Positions 1-12,220 of a stretch of DNA of 64,000 nt are shown here, in pieces (the stretch's first letter is position 1; every line of letters starts with the position of its first letter). Under the pieces are notes generated by a model. The model saw only the letters and a program-made list of their open reading frames with translations. It did not search any database and had not been told where the DNA came from. The stretch comes from Gonocerus acuteangulatus (Eukaryota > Arthropoda > Insecta > Hemiptera > Coreidae): assembly GCA_946811695.1 (NCBI GenBank), contig OX328127.1, positions 47,399,373 to 47,463,372 on the forward strand, read 5' to 3'. The translations under genes and the position numbers were made by a program.

Positions 1-13
1 TATATTTCTTATG

Positions 14-33
14 TGTACACACACACACACCAC

Positions 34-84
<51 letters not shown>
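14..84. repeat. (AC)n followed by (AT)n microsatellite
   Basis: A short AC run is followed by about 47 bases of pure AT. The Helitron at 85 is inserted at the edge of this AT tract, and the tract resumes at its other end (930-950). Confidence 0.95.
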
Positions 85-87
<3 letters not shown>

Positions 88-929
88 AATATATAAAATT
101 CTCGTGTCACAGTTTTCGTTGCCATACTCCTCCGAAACGGCTTGACCGATTTTGATGAAATTTTTTGTGCTTATCCGGTATCTATGAGAATCGGCCAACA
201 TCTATTTTTCATCCCCCTAAATGTTAGGGGTAGTCCACCCCTAAATTTTTTTTTTTTATTTTTTAGACAAAATTTTTAATTTCTATTTTTTTATGATACA
301 ACATACAAAAATACATACAATCCTCAATTTTCACCCTTCTACGATCAACCCTTATTTTTTAATAGCCATTTTAGTAATTTAATCATTTTTCCTCTCCGGT
401 CTCACTCAAAATTGATAATTTAATTATTATTGATAAAATAGGAATGATTAAAAGTTAATATGAGAGTTACACTGAGATAGCAAAATAATAATTGTCAACG
501 TTACTACTACACTTGATGCATAAACAATAATGATGGCCGACAACTGTGTAGGGAGTGAGAAAGAAAGGAGACCGGCTTCGTTCTCATCCCTACTCCGTGC
601 TGTTTACTGGGTCAGAAGTGACAACTGAAGACATCTGGCGGGGATAACTAATTAAATGACGATTGATCAGTTTTCGACCGGAGAGGAAAAATGATTAAAT
701 TACTAAAATGGCTATTAAAAAATAAGGGTTGATCGTAGAAGGGTGAAAATTGAGGATTGTATGTATTTTTGTATGTTGTATCATAAAAAAATAGAAATTA
801 AAAATTTTGTATAAAAAATAAAAAAAAAAAAAATTTAGGGGTGGACTACCCCTAACATTTAGGGGTAGTCCACTAGAAATTACTAGGAAATTATTTATAT
901 GGCAAAACAACGTTTGCCGGGTCAGCTAG
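85..929 (+). mobile_element. Non-autonomous Helitron
   Basis: The element starts with TC (TCTAATATATAAAATTCTCG) and ends with CTAG inside GTTTGCCGGGTCAGCTAG, followed by T. It sits between an A and a T, the standard Helitron target. Both ends match those of well-known insect Helitrons, including the early motif CCGATTTTGATGAAATTTT. No Rep/helicase coding is present, so it must have moved with enzymes from elsewhere. Most of the body is a large inverted repeat (217-400 against 678-873). At about 845 bp it looks intact at both ends. Confidence 0.88.
217..873. repeat. Long inverted repeat inside the Helitron
   Basis: The stretch from CCCCTAAATGTTAGGGGTAG (217) to about 400 reappears as its reverse complement from about 678 to 873, with roughly 280 bp between the arms. 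The arms are nearly identical, differing mainly in homopolymer length. A transcript could form a stem of about 180 bp. Confidence 0.85.
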
Positions 930-950
930 TATATATATATATATATTATT

Positions 951-1005
951 AAATTATATTTTCTTAATGTTCTGCAAGATTTTAATAGATTTTTAGTAGC
1001 TTTGG

Positions 1006-1042
<37 letters not shown>

Positions 1043-3696
1043 TTTAGAATACAAGTAGGAATATTCTTCAAAAAATAATTTTCCATACAATAATCAAAGA
1101 GCTTTGAACTAAATTTAAAATAAATAGGAGACTCAACATAAAGCCAATTTATGTTTATAACATAAATATGAGACTCAACAATAAATATGAGGCTCATATT
1201 TATAACATAAATATGAGACTCAACAAATCGAAACACTAACGAACCCACTTGCATTAAAAATGAGCCAAGTAAATGTTTGGCTGTTTATAGGCAGAGGTCA
1301 ATCAAAAATAATCCTTTTTGTACAAATTAGTCTTCCTTCTCTAATAGTGTTTCATGATTCAATGTAACGAGTGGGATCAAAATCTAAATAAGGAGCTGAA
1401 GAGGTGTAAAATATGCCGGATTAGTGAATTACGAAGTAAAGGAGTGCTGAAGAGAATTGTATATTGATTGATATCTGCCTGGAAACAGTTATTTTATTTT
1501 AACCCTCCGTCGACCACGAGGGGTCTAGGCGGATCCCACGCACACTATTTCCCCCTCCCTTACAGCCACCGTATCTCTACCTTCCTGTTCTTTGAGTAAC
1601 TTCTTACTAAGTAGTGGTCCAAATCGCTCATGAAGGATAGTCCACGCTTCAAATTGATTATTTTTTGTTGAAAAATGGCTTTAGGGTCTGAGTGGACCTC
1701 ACATGGGCTTCCGTGATAAGTTCTTTTTGTTAATATTTACATGTATTTTTCCAATTTAATTCATTTCAACCCGTTTTTTCTAATTAAATGACAAGATACA
1801 ACTTCATAATATAGTGGGGCATGAAAATATCAACTTTATGGCTCAACATTTTACTTATTAATAATAGAAGTAAGATAATGGGGTATTTCTTTTAGACGAG
1901 CCCCGCCAGTGATTTTCTAGTAACTGTTACTGTTGCTAGGCACCTATACAATAATTACTTCAGACATGTAGAGCTCCTCCAATGGGATTGACAAAATTAT
2001 TGGAAAGAAATACAAACATTTCACAGTTAATCATTCCAAGAATTTTGTTGATCCCATTACTGGAGCTCATACTGTAACAATAGAATCCTTGCGGGCAAAG
2101 GCGAAAAGAAGGTATAAAAGAGAATGCAGAACACTGATCGATTCTTATTTGTGTGATTTCCTGTGGAGGCAGCGCAACAGAGGGTAGTATCTCTTCATAA
2201 ACATCATTTCATACAACAGGAAATACTAGTCTCCAAAAAGTTAACCAATCTTAGGAATTTATTTGTTGTAAATATTGATAAAAATTAAACTTTAATAAAT
2301 TAAATAACATATGTTCCTTCTAATCAAATATATTTGTCACCTAGTAAGAGTAACTAGATAAAATCATTGGCGGGGGTGTTCTAAAAAAAGACCCAGATAA
2401 TGTTTGAAACTTATTAATTTGATTTAATTTTCTTTGGTGATGATTTATAATCTTTATAAAATGAATGTGTGAATAATTTAATCCAAACAGGAGGAGCCCT
2501 CTCTAGATATAAAAAAAAAAAAAATAAAAAAATAAACACCATAAAGAGAATATTTATATTAAAAACAGGTCAGAGTAGGTCAAGTTCATATTTTTTTTTT
2601 TGATTGGTATTGTTTCTTGGGGTGATGACGAAGTAGACATTTTTTTTTAAATTTGTATGTTGGTGCGATTTCTTATTCTGGAAGGCGATGCAAGTTTTTT
2701 GAAGGACTTTTGAATCACTGTCTTTCTCAAACCTCTTTCCAAAAAGTAATGCAAATGAAGCCCACAAGAAATAACCTGAAAGAATAAAATCAATTAAAAA
2801 ATGTTAACAAACACAACATTTGTTAAATTAATTGCAATTTGTTTGAACATACAAATGATAATTCATAATATAGTTGGTGGTTTGGGAAAATTACCCCACC
2901 CCCCGTGATTTATCCTGAAACACTTACCAAACTCTCAAATGCATGTATGGCTTCCCAATTTCATCCAAAACACATTTTGTTCCACTGCAAATGTGCTGAT
3001 GACTTCTTCTTATTTATAAATCTTAACTGCTTCAAGGCTTCACTTGAGTATATTTGGACGAGTCATAATCTGACGTCCCTGTCTTTTGTATACCTTTCAG
3101 AATATTATTTGCCCTCTATTAGGAGACTGTAGTATTTCTAAGTTATTTATTTTTTCACCAAATGTCGTAGGAATTCACTACTTCCACAATACACTAGCAA
3201 TATGGCTTTTGTGTTTCACTGTACGGAATGTATGCAATATGCGAGGAAAGTAATCTCTATTTTAACGGAACTATAAGGAAGATCTTCCGTCAAAGAGAAC
3301 CAAGAGATAAAAAATAAATTACATTTTTTAAATTATTTTAGAAATACTTTAATTAATGCTTTGTAGTAAAAAAATTGGTGATTCCGGAATTTTGGCAGAA
3401 TGATGAGCTACTTATTAAAAATCCCCTAATATTTTCTAAAATAATGTTGAGAGTTGACTTTCGGTACCTTCCAATGCTATATTTCTGTAATAATTAACGG
3501 ATAACTCAGGACACAATGTTTAAAATTACGATGCCTGTAAAAAATATAAAAAATACATTTTGTGATGCAACGTATCCTTATGAAAATATAAGTGTAGATG
3601 AAAGTCTTTTATAATTTACGGATTAGCTTTTCTTTTTGTTTTTAAGTAATTCAGGCCTTCCTATGAAGAAGTTTGATATATTCTGACTGGAACATG
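951..3696. other. Intergenic, no gene seen
   Basis: AT-rich sequence with no convincing coding exon. It holds an A-run near 1,011-1,040, a short direct repeat of ATAACATAAATATGAGACTC (about 1,155-1,225), and scattered A/T homopolymers. Short open frames here have no recognisable composition or motifs. Confidence 0.6.
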
Positions 3697-4302
3697 AAAA
3701 AAAAGTCCGATTCGCAGGAACTGCATCATCTTAGCGCGGTTCCGTTCTTATCCGAAGTGCGATTAGTAAAGGAATAGTAGCAGCTATCGGTAGGTTTTGA
3801 TCTTTCGTTAAAAATATAAAATAATATCTCAAAAAGAAGGAAGCTAAAAGCGCCACATATGGAAACTGACAGTTTTCTAAGCGGATGGGACTCTCCCGTC
3901 ATCGCGACGCTCTCTCTAGGAAAACTCTATTACCAATATGATTCTTATTTTCTCAGCTTTAATGAAATACTCATTCCACCGTTAAATAAACTTAAAAAAC
4001 AAAAGTGAGGTAAACAGTGACAAAAACCCGTTTAAAATAACAAAACTAAAACTTTCGTAATTTTAAGCACTTGCTTCTCCGACTGATATTGCCCCATCGA
4101 AATTTTCTTCAGAATCTTTTTTGTAGAGAATTTAGTAAGGTTTTGAATGGTTATATCGTACTTCCCACTGTTTTGAAGATATTAAGGGGGGAAAATGGTG
4201 CTAATACCTACCGATAGCTGCTATATTCCTTCACTAATTGCACTCGAGATAAGAACGGAACTGCGCTAAGATGATGCAGTTCCTGCGGGTTGGACTTTTT
4301 TT
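3697..4302. mobile_element. Long-TIR mariner-type MITE
   Basis: About 105 bp at the left end (AAAAAAAAGTCCGATTCGCA onward to AGCTATCGGTAGG) recur as the reverse complement at the right end. The arms contain the block GCGCGGTTCCGTTCTTATC. The same block forms the 3' part of the mariner transposase pseudogene at 34.9 kb and appears at 41.8, 56.7 and 63.05 kb. I infer a deletion derivative of that mariner. There is no coding capacity inside. Confidence 0.75.
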
Positions 4303-5165
4303 CAGACAAATTTATGTATTATGTTTATATTATAATATAAATATTATATTTGTAAGGAGAGAAAGTCGCTTTAATTGCGGTGTAAAATATTGTCGCTAGC
4401 TAAATCTAAGTATTATATAAGCTCATAAGGAAAAAATGGTGCTAATGGCTCATTTTCGATGCACCATAAAAGAAATAAAAAAAAAAAAAAAGGACAATAT
4501 ACGAAGATTCCGAACCATTTCATGTCTGTTAATAAAATATTTTATTCTAATCCCAATAACGCTACACTTATACACAAATAAATTTTTTTAGGTACCTATT
4601 TAATAAGTATAAAATAAGGTTATAATGAGCGATCCGCTGTGGCATACACCAAGTACTACCACCGTGTGGAGTGCAACTAGTATAGACCGGTACGTCAGTA
4701 CCACTGTGGTATGTAAAGAGCGGCTGTTCTGATACTGGCAAAAATTAGAAATCCTACATTCCTAAAGTTGTTTGGAGGCTTATCTTTATGACTCTAGAAA
4801 GGGACTTACAGATGACGAGGGTACACTGGGCACCGCTACCTGGGGACAGGGTAAATGCCCCCCACCCTACGCCTCCTAGCTCATCACCTTCGAATTCCTA
4901 TGATTTTGTTCAATGAATTTAAACAAAAAAATTAATAAATAGATAAAAACTGCTGAAAATAGGGAATACCAAAAACAATTCTAAAGAACGAAATCAACAC
5001 CAGTACAGTAATCTAGATATTCATAGGGCATCTTCGAATTCCAAGATGCCGTTGAAACAAAATATTGTTTCTATTTATACGTATCCTGTTTTATTGAATA
5101 ATACGTTTGACTACTATAAGCAATCACAAAAATAACGAGCAGTGAAAAAAACTGTAGGAAACACA
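4303..5165. other. Intergenic, no gene seen
   Basis: No exon recognised. There is an A-run near 4,480. Part of 5,000-5,140 resembles the reverse complement of 33.3-33.5 kb, so it is probably the edge of the repeat family described next. Confidence 0.5.
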
Positions 5166-6019
5166 CAAAAAGATTCGTTCAAATGAACGAAATTACCTAT
5201 GTTTTAAGCACTTATTTCTCCAAATATGACCATCCCATCGCAAATGTCTTCAAAACATTTTTTGTAGAGAATTTAGTAACCTTTCGAAGGGTAATCTTTT
5301 GCTTGCCAAGATTCCGAACCGTTTACGTGATATTAATGAAAATATACGAAGTTCCCAAAACTTTTCATGACTAAAAATGAAATATTTTATTTTAATCCTT
5401 ACTTTACTCCAAACGTAACCAAATTTTCAACATATTAGTTTTGATAAAATTCAAACATGCAGAAAATGTTTCACCTGAATCCCATGATTCTAAGTACCAA
5501 AATCAAAGACAAAAAGAACAGTTCGAATAAGGGAAATCAATTACTTTAAAGTTTTAAGCACTTATTTCTCCGATTGACATCGCCTAATCAAAACATTCAT
5601 TAGAACCTTTTTTATAGAGCACTTAGTAAGCTTTCTAATGGTATTCTTTCGTTTTCCAAGATTCTCAACCTTTTTCGAGATATTAAGGAAAGTATACAAA
5701 GTTCCCAAAACTTTTCATGTCTGTTAATAAAATATTTGATTCTATCCCTTCCTCAACTCCAAACGTAACAAAAATTTCAACATATTAGTGTTGATGAAAC
5801 TCGAACATGCAGAAAATGTTTCAACTGTATCCCATAATTCTAAGTACCAAAATCAAAGACAAAGAACCCTCCCTAGGAAGGACGCTAGGCAGTTGAAAAG
5901 CTATATATCTTGGAAATCCATATCTCTAACATTAAATTGTTTTTCTTATTTTTCTTAACCTGTTTTATTTTCAAATACATTATCCAACAATAAGCAATTA
6001 AAAAATAACAAGGAATAAA

Positions 6020-6183
6020 GGGGGTCTCCCGTGGTCTAATGGCTAGCGCCTTGGATTCATAAGCGGGAGATGGTGGGTTCGATTCCCAACCTCCGGCAGG
6101 AATTTTATCATCCCACGGCTCGCTGGTAAAATTCCTCGCTGCACCCTGGATGTCGGCGCTAATGACCTAGATGTAGATGCGCC

Positions 6184-6222
<39 letters not shown>
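6020..6222 (+). mobile_element. tRNA-derived SINE, full length
   Basis: A 203-bp insertion flanked by the 13-bp duplication AACAAGGAATAAA (6,007-6,019 and 6,223-6,235). The 5' part is tRNA-like, with A box TGGTCTAATGGCTAGCG and B box GGTTCGATTCC. The 3' domain GCTAATGACC...GATGCGCCGT is followed by an A tail. The acceptor ends do not pair, so it is not a tRNA gene. The same 3' domain occurs at 12.15, 14.2 and 16.6 kb. Confidence 0.88.
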
Positions 6223-6225
<3 letters not shown>

Positions 6226-6879
6226 AAGGAATAAACAAAAAGAACAGTTCGAATAAGCGAAATCAATTACTTTAAAGTTTTAAGCTCTTATTTCTCCGAT
6301 TGACATCGCCTAATCAAAACTTTCATTAGAACCTTTTTTTTAGAGCATTTAATAAGCTTTCTAATGGTATTCTTCCGTTTACCAAGATTTTCAACCTTTT
6401 TCGAGATATTAAGGAAAGTAAACAAAGTTACTAAAACTTTTTATGTCTGTTAATAAAATATTTTATTCTAACCCTTCCTTAACTCCAAACGTAACCAAAA
6501 TTTCAACATATTAGTTTTGATGAAAGTAGAACATGCAGAAAATGTTTCAACTGAGTCCCGTGATTCTAAGTACCCAAACCAAAAACGGTATTCAAAAAAT
6601 ATTTTTCCAATTTTCTCGAAAACGGTTAAAGCTATCGCCTTGAAAATGGTTTCATTCGTTTTCCTAGCCCAGGAATCATATAAAACGAGTACTTAGAAGC
6701 TTATGAACTCAAAAACGTAAGCGTTACGATTTTTTTTGCGCGAATTTCGCCCCAAACGCCATCTCCCAGTAGGCGGATTTTGCTGGTTAACGAACTTGAC
6801 CTTTCAAATTGGACGAAGGATTTTTGTACCAAATTTCATCAAAATCGGACCATTCGTCTTCTATCTAGAGAGCGAACAG

Positions 6880-7002
<123 letters not shown>

Positions 7003-7098
7003 AATTTGAACCACCGTTATTTTCGGTCTCTAGGGGTTCTGAAACGCGAAATTTTCTAGTCGGCACTTCCGGATTGTTTCATTGTATCAACCCTATAA

Positions 7099-7135
7099 GC
7101 GGGGTTCCTCCCTATGGGGGAGGGAGGAACCGCGC
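7099..7135. other. Terminal hairpin of repeat family A
   Basis: Stem GCGGGGTTCCTCCCT / AGGGAGGAACCGCGC with a 7-base loop and one mismatch, followed by TAA. The same hairpin, inverted, is at 31,912-31,950, and a decayed form is at about 22,455-22,485. Confidence 0.8.
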
Positions 7136-7138
7136 TAA

Positions 7139-8324
7139 AAGTAGAGCACTATATTGGAACGATTCCGTTTACAGAGGGATAATAAAAGGGTTTGTGTTGT
7201 CTGTCAGAAAAAAAAGTACAAAAGGTTTAATGTTCCTTTGTGCTTATTAGACTGTTTTGATACCACACTGTAAATATTTTTTTATTTTTAGGGAGATATC
7301 TTCGATTAAGGTAAATAAGATAATATATAATAACAATGGGAAATATCTTCAAAAAGGTAGTAGCCAGATTTTAAGAAGAGCCAGGCTAAAGGAAATCGTC
7401 ATTCGACTTTGATCCGCTTGGCAGAGGAAAGAAGCCTATCCTTGGCCAGCCAGACAGGGTGGAGCTCCGATACTTTCGTCGCCTTTTAATTAGATAAAAG
7501 TTAACAGACTAAGCCAAACCTTACATAAGTTTTAAATTCACCGACTAGCCAATGACTCTTCTTGAGTAGAGGCAAAAAATAAAATAAAACAAAAGTTTTA
7601 TTATATGAATTTTAAATTTTACGATTAATGATATGTTAAATTAGAATATTTTATATGATAAAATAAATTGATAAAAAAGATTTAGGTTGTAAAGCCCCGT
7701 GAAGAGGTGGCACAGAGGCATGTAATAAAACAGTCGAATAAAGAAATTAAGTGCTACTGTTTTGAACCACCAATGCCACATAAAATGAAAGAAAGGAAAT
7801 TTTTTATTATAAATATGGTAATTAACAAAAGATTCCATATAATATCTTAAGTTATATACATTGTTTTGCAGAAGACAATTTGTCCTTTTATATAAAAGCC
7901 AGTTGGAAAACTGTAGCTTTCAGCTGAGGACGGGCCACGTCTAGTCTGACACTAGACGTAGCCCGCCCTGCTGAAGGTTCTCTGAGGTCGAGACTGTTAT
8001 TTATATTTTAAGTGCTCTTGAGGAGGTGTCAACCATGTAGAGGGAACATGTACATGGTTCATGTAAGGGACATGAACCATGAAGAGGGTAATAAAGGAAT
8101 AATGTTTATTTAATGAAATTTGACCTTCTGTCACATAAAATATATTGGGAAATATAGTCATCATCTTATAATAAGATCAATGTATCAAATTCTAATTCAA
8201 ACCCCTAGGAAATCTTAAAATCACAATACAATATATACATACAAATATAAATAAATTGTAATACAATTTAGTTAGGCCATTTTTTTTTTTAGATCAAACT
8301 AGTGAATTAAAATTTGTTAATTAC
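7139..8324. other. Region downstream of the GPATCH2L-like gene; contains a fold-back repeat
   Basis: No coding exon seen. 7,917-8,140 is a decayed copy of the fold-back repeat at 41.98-42.42 kb, sharing GTGCTC...ATGTAGAG and GACCTTCTGTCACA. It has its own small palindrome at about 7,930-7,972. Confidence 0.55.
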
Positions 8325-8334
8325 CTTCTGAATT

Positions 8335-8432
8335 CTAGCTGGACTTATGTCCTTGTTCAGCAAGGCTAGAATCTTGGCTGCTTAAAGCTTTCATCCCATC
8401 CGTTGTATCGGCAGTATCACCCATTTCAACAT
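8335..8432 (-). CDS. GPATCH2L: GPATCH2L-like coding exon 10 (stop codon)
   Basis: Acceptor GATTTCTAG. It encodes residues 399-429 (GDTADTTDGMKAL, ending GHKSS) and a TAG stop at 8,337-8,335. A good donor (AAG|GTAATT) lies 10 bases past the stop, so the exon may end at 8,325 and be followed by a 3' UTR exon. No G-patch codons follow in frame. Confidence 0.75.
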
Positions 8433-11400
8433 CTAGAAATCATACATAAGCCAAACAATAAATATGTATATTAAAATAGAAAGCGAATATACTTAAGCAA
8501 TAGTTTTAGCTGTTACACAAATAATACTAGAACTTCTAAATTATCTTATCAAATAAAATTACTAGATTTTTAAAATTTAGCTATATTAATTGATTTTAAC
8601 GTCTGTTCAGTGATCGGATGCCGTCCTTGTGTAGCCGTGGATCTTCAGCAACAACAGCAGATTCTGGCTTTTTTATTTTTAATAAGGACCCTGTCCACTG
8701 TTTACTTCTTGTTTTCTTTAAGGATTAAATGATAGGGTTCAAAAGCTTTGAAGAAAGCAAGTGTTTACCATTTGGAACATATCCATGCTGAAGACTGCTT
8801 TAATTAACAAATTATGTGCACCCACTTAATATTCTTTTTCCTGCTCATTGAGTTGTAATAAAACCTTGTTTCTCGGTGCTTCTTTTTCAAAGAGGGTCAG
8901 TGACATAAGGAGATATGTATTCTGTGTGTGCCTAAACAATTCCATAGGAATCACGAATGACCATATCTATAACCATACCTAACAATTAATATTAGAAACT
9001 TGATTTTTATTTTTCAATATATTTTTTAGACAAATTACATACGGTCAAAGCTCGAAGAACAAGGTTTACCTGCATAGTGTTCTACTACATATTAATGTTA
9101 TTTAATTTATAATTACAATTAAGGAATCTTTACCAGTAGAAAGTGGATGAATACTTGGTGGAGTTCTTCTTCGTCTTTTAATTTCTCCCAAACTGCTGAA
9201 CCTAGTCATAGCGACAGGGAGGCCTCGCACAGTATTGCTAATATTAACAAATCAAACAGTGAAGTTTAAATATATTAGCCATCACATTTAGGAAGAGAGG
9301 CAAACTAGTATAATTGTAAAATAATAATATTAAACAAACTTTCTTAAGAAACCATGATTGATATCACACATGAAAATCAAATTTGAAAGATTCTAATTTT
9401 TGCTAGAAGTCTGTAATTATTGAATAGAAATTAATTATTAATACAAACCATCACACTTTGTGAATGGGAAGGACATTGGTTGAAAAGTGAATGTAAATTA
9501 AGAACACGATCAAAATGTGAGAAAAAGAACTTTTCACAGGAAGAGACAATGTAATTTTATCCAGCCTTCGGATAGGGTAAATGCGACAGACCAACTCATA
9601 CATACTGGTAGACAATGCAACATAACTTTAACTGTTAAACATATTCTGACAGACTGTAGACAACGCAGCAACTTAACAATTCCTCACGAAGGTAGTCTGT
9701 ACATTCAAGCATTACTAACACAGTTAAAATATACTAACATTTACTCAATAGTATAATTATATGTAATTTTTATTGAAACTATTTTATTCTACTTTATTTT
9801 TATTGTTTATAATTTTTTTATTAAATACTTTTAGTTAGCTTTGTTAATTTTATAACCAACTGAATATCACTCAGACTGACTTTGGTTCTGCCGTCCTAAT
9901 GAGTTAATTAATATTCAGGATATAATATATAATTATTTTTATTTATTATTTTTATTACAATAAATACTTACAAGTACTTTACTATTTTATTGGCCAATAA
10001 GTAATTTCAAGGCGATATCATCAATAAGCCAATAACCTTAGGCTCATCTTATGAACAGCAATAGTCATCAGGTCATGGTATTTCAATCGGATTTCAAGAT
10101 AATCTATTTCTTTCAGTGCTACTAAGACAATAATATATATAATTTTTATTGAAGCTACGAAGGCTACCAATGAGTAGCCGAAACGTCCTAAATATAGATT
10201 TTTTTAAACAAAAATCGTATTAAGGTTTCTTTAGCCGAATCCCAACCATTCCATCTTTACTTAAGACAATAAATATTTGATATATATATATTGTTAATAT
10301 TATATTTTTTATAAAATTATTTGCCACGTTGGGCGTCATTAAATGTAAAGATTAATTTTTTATAAAATGAAATGCGCCACGTTGGGTCGCCAATAATGTG
10401 ATTATTTATTATTTAAAATAAAAACGATTTTAATTACTTTAATAAGTTTTATTTTATTAAATTGATTTAATCTCAGGGATAAAAGTTCCGAGTGAATGAA
10501 GAATATAATATTTATTTTTAGACAATTCCGAAATACAAAACAATATTAAAATACATACAAATAATAATAAAAGAATTAACAATTACAAAAAAATAATTTT
10601 ACCTCTGAAATAATTTACTTCCAATAAAACTTCAATATACTGCGCTTCAGTAATTCCTTCTTCAAGGTGATACGCTTTCTTGCCAGGTCTCATGCATAGA
10701 ATGGATATCTTGAAATTCTGGATGCTGTTGTCTTCTCACTCCGTCTTCTATGATAAATAACAATAGACTGCACTCTGTATTCTCTGTGGCTAGCGATAGA
10801 CTCTAGCTCCGCACTATTCGGTGGCTATCGACAAACTTGACTTGACTCCGTACTCCTCGGAGGATAGCTATGAACTGACTTGACTCCGAACTCCTCGGAG
10901 GATAGCTATGGACTGACTTGACTCCGTACTCCTCGGAGGATAGCTATGGACTGACTTGACTCCATACTCCTCGGAGGATTGCTATGGACTGACTTGACTC
11001 CGTACTCCTCGGAGGATAGCTATGGACTGACTCCTTTTTAGCGGGAAAGTTGGCGTCCTTTATTCCCAAATTCCGCATTTTTGCTGGTTTATATATGAAA
11101 ATAATAATTATATTTTTGTAATACCAAATAATTAATTTATTATCATCTGAATGTACATTTAATATATGTATATTGTACATCAGTATTGTCCAAAAATATT
11201 ATTAATTTAAAATGTATATAATACGATGTTATGTAATATATCATTACATTTGCACTCCTGTCTAAAAAAAAAAAATTAAAAAAAAAATGTTTTTAGTCCG
11301 ATATAAAAGATAAATTTAAAATTGAATTTTTTAATTTGGAGTTTCGGCATACAGAATATTGTCAAGTGTATTACATTATTTTTAAATTTTTATAGCTTAC

Positions 11401-12179
11401 TTCGTTTCATAATTTTTAATTATTTTGATTATATGAATATAGTATTTTATTAATATACTTATTTTAAATTTTTATTATGATTATCAATTTTATTATAGGT
11501 TAAACAAATGATTTTTATATAATACTACCATTTTTATTTAATTTATATCAATTTTACAAATTATCAAAATTTCTTTTAGTCTAAACAAACACAATTTCAA
11601 AATTTCTACTAATTTTTAATTATTATTTTTATCAATTTAGTCTTATATTAATATAAATCTTATTTGATTAAAAAATGCTAAACTAATAATTTTTATAAAA
11701 ACACACTAATCTAATAGGTACTAATTTTAAATTTTTTCATGAATTTATTCCTGGTCGTTAATATTTTCTTTGCAGCAGTCCAATTTCTTTCTATAAAAGT
11801 GTTTTATTCTTTTCCTTGGAGGCCGATTTAGCTTTGAAATTTTTTCTATTCCAAGTTGTCTTTTATATTTATAAAGAATTTTTATTTTATTTCCAAATTT
11901 GACATTCAAAATCTTTAAATTATTATCATTATTAATAGTTCTATTCAGTTTCTTCATTGGTATATTTCCACTTCTTTTATTATAACTCTTTTCATTTATT
12001 TTGAATTTATAGTTATCAGATAATTTTTCAATTTTATTTTGTTTAATCATTTTGTTTATAAATTTTGTCCTTATTTTATTTTTGAAATTATCATTTATTA
12101 GCTTATTATTTATTTTATTATTCTTAACCTCATTTTCATTACTTAATTCACTTGCTAATGGCCAAGATGTAGATGCGCC

Positions 12180-12220
<41 letters not shown>

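Noticed and set aside
6022..6097. tRNA gene
   Set aside because: A and B boxes are present, but the acceptor strands do not pair, and it is flanked by a target duplication and A tail: a SINE.
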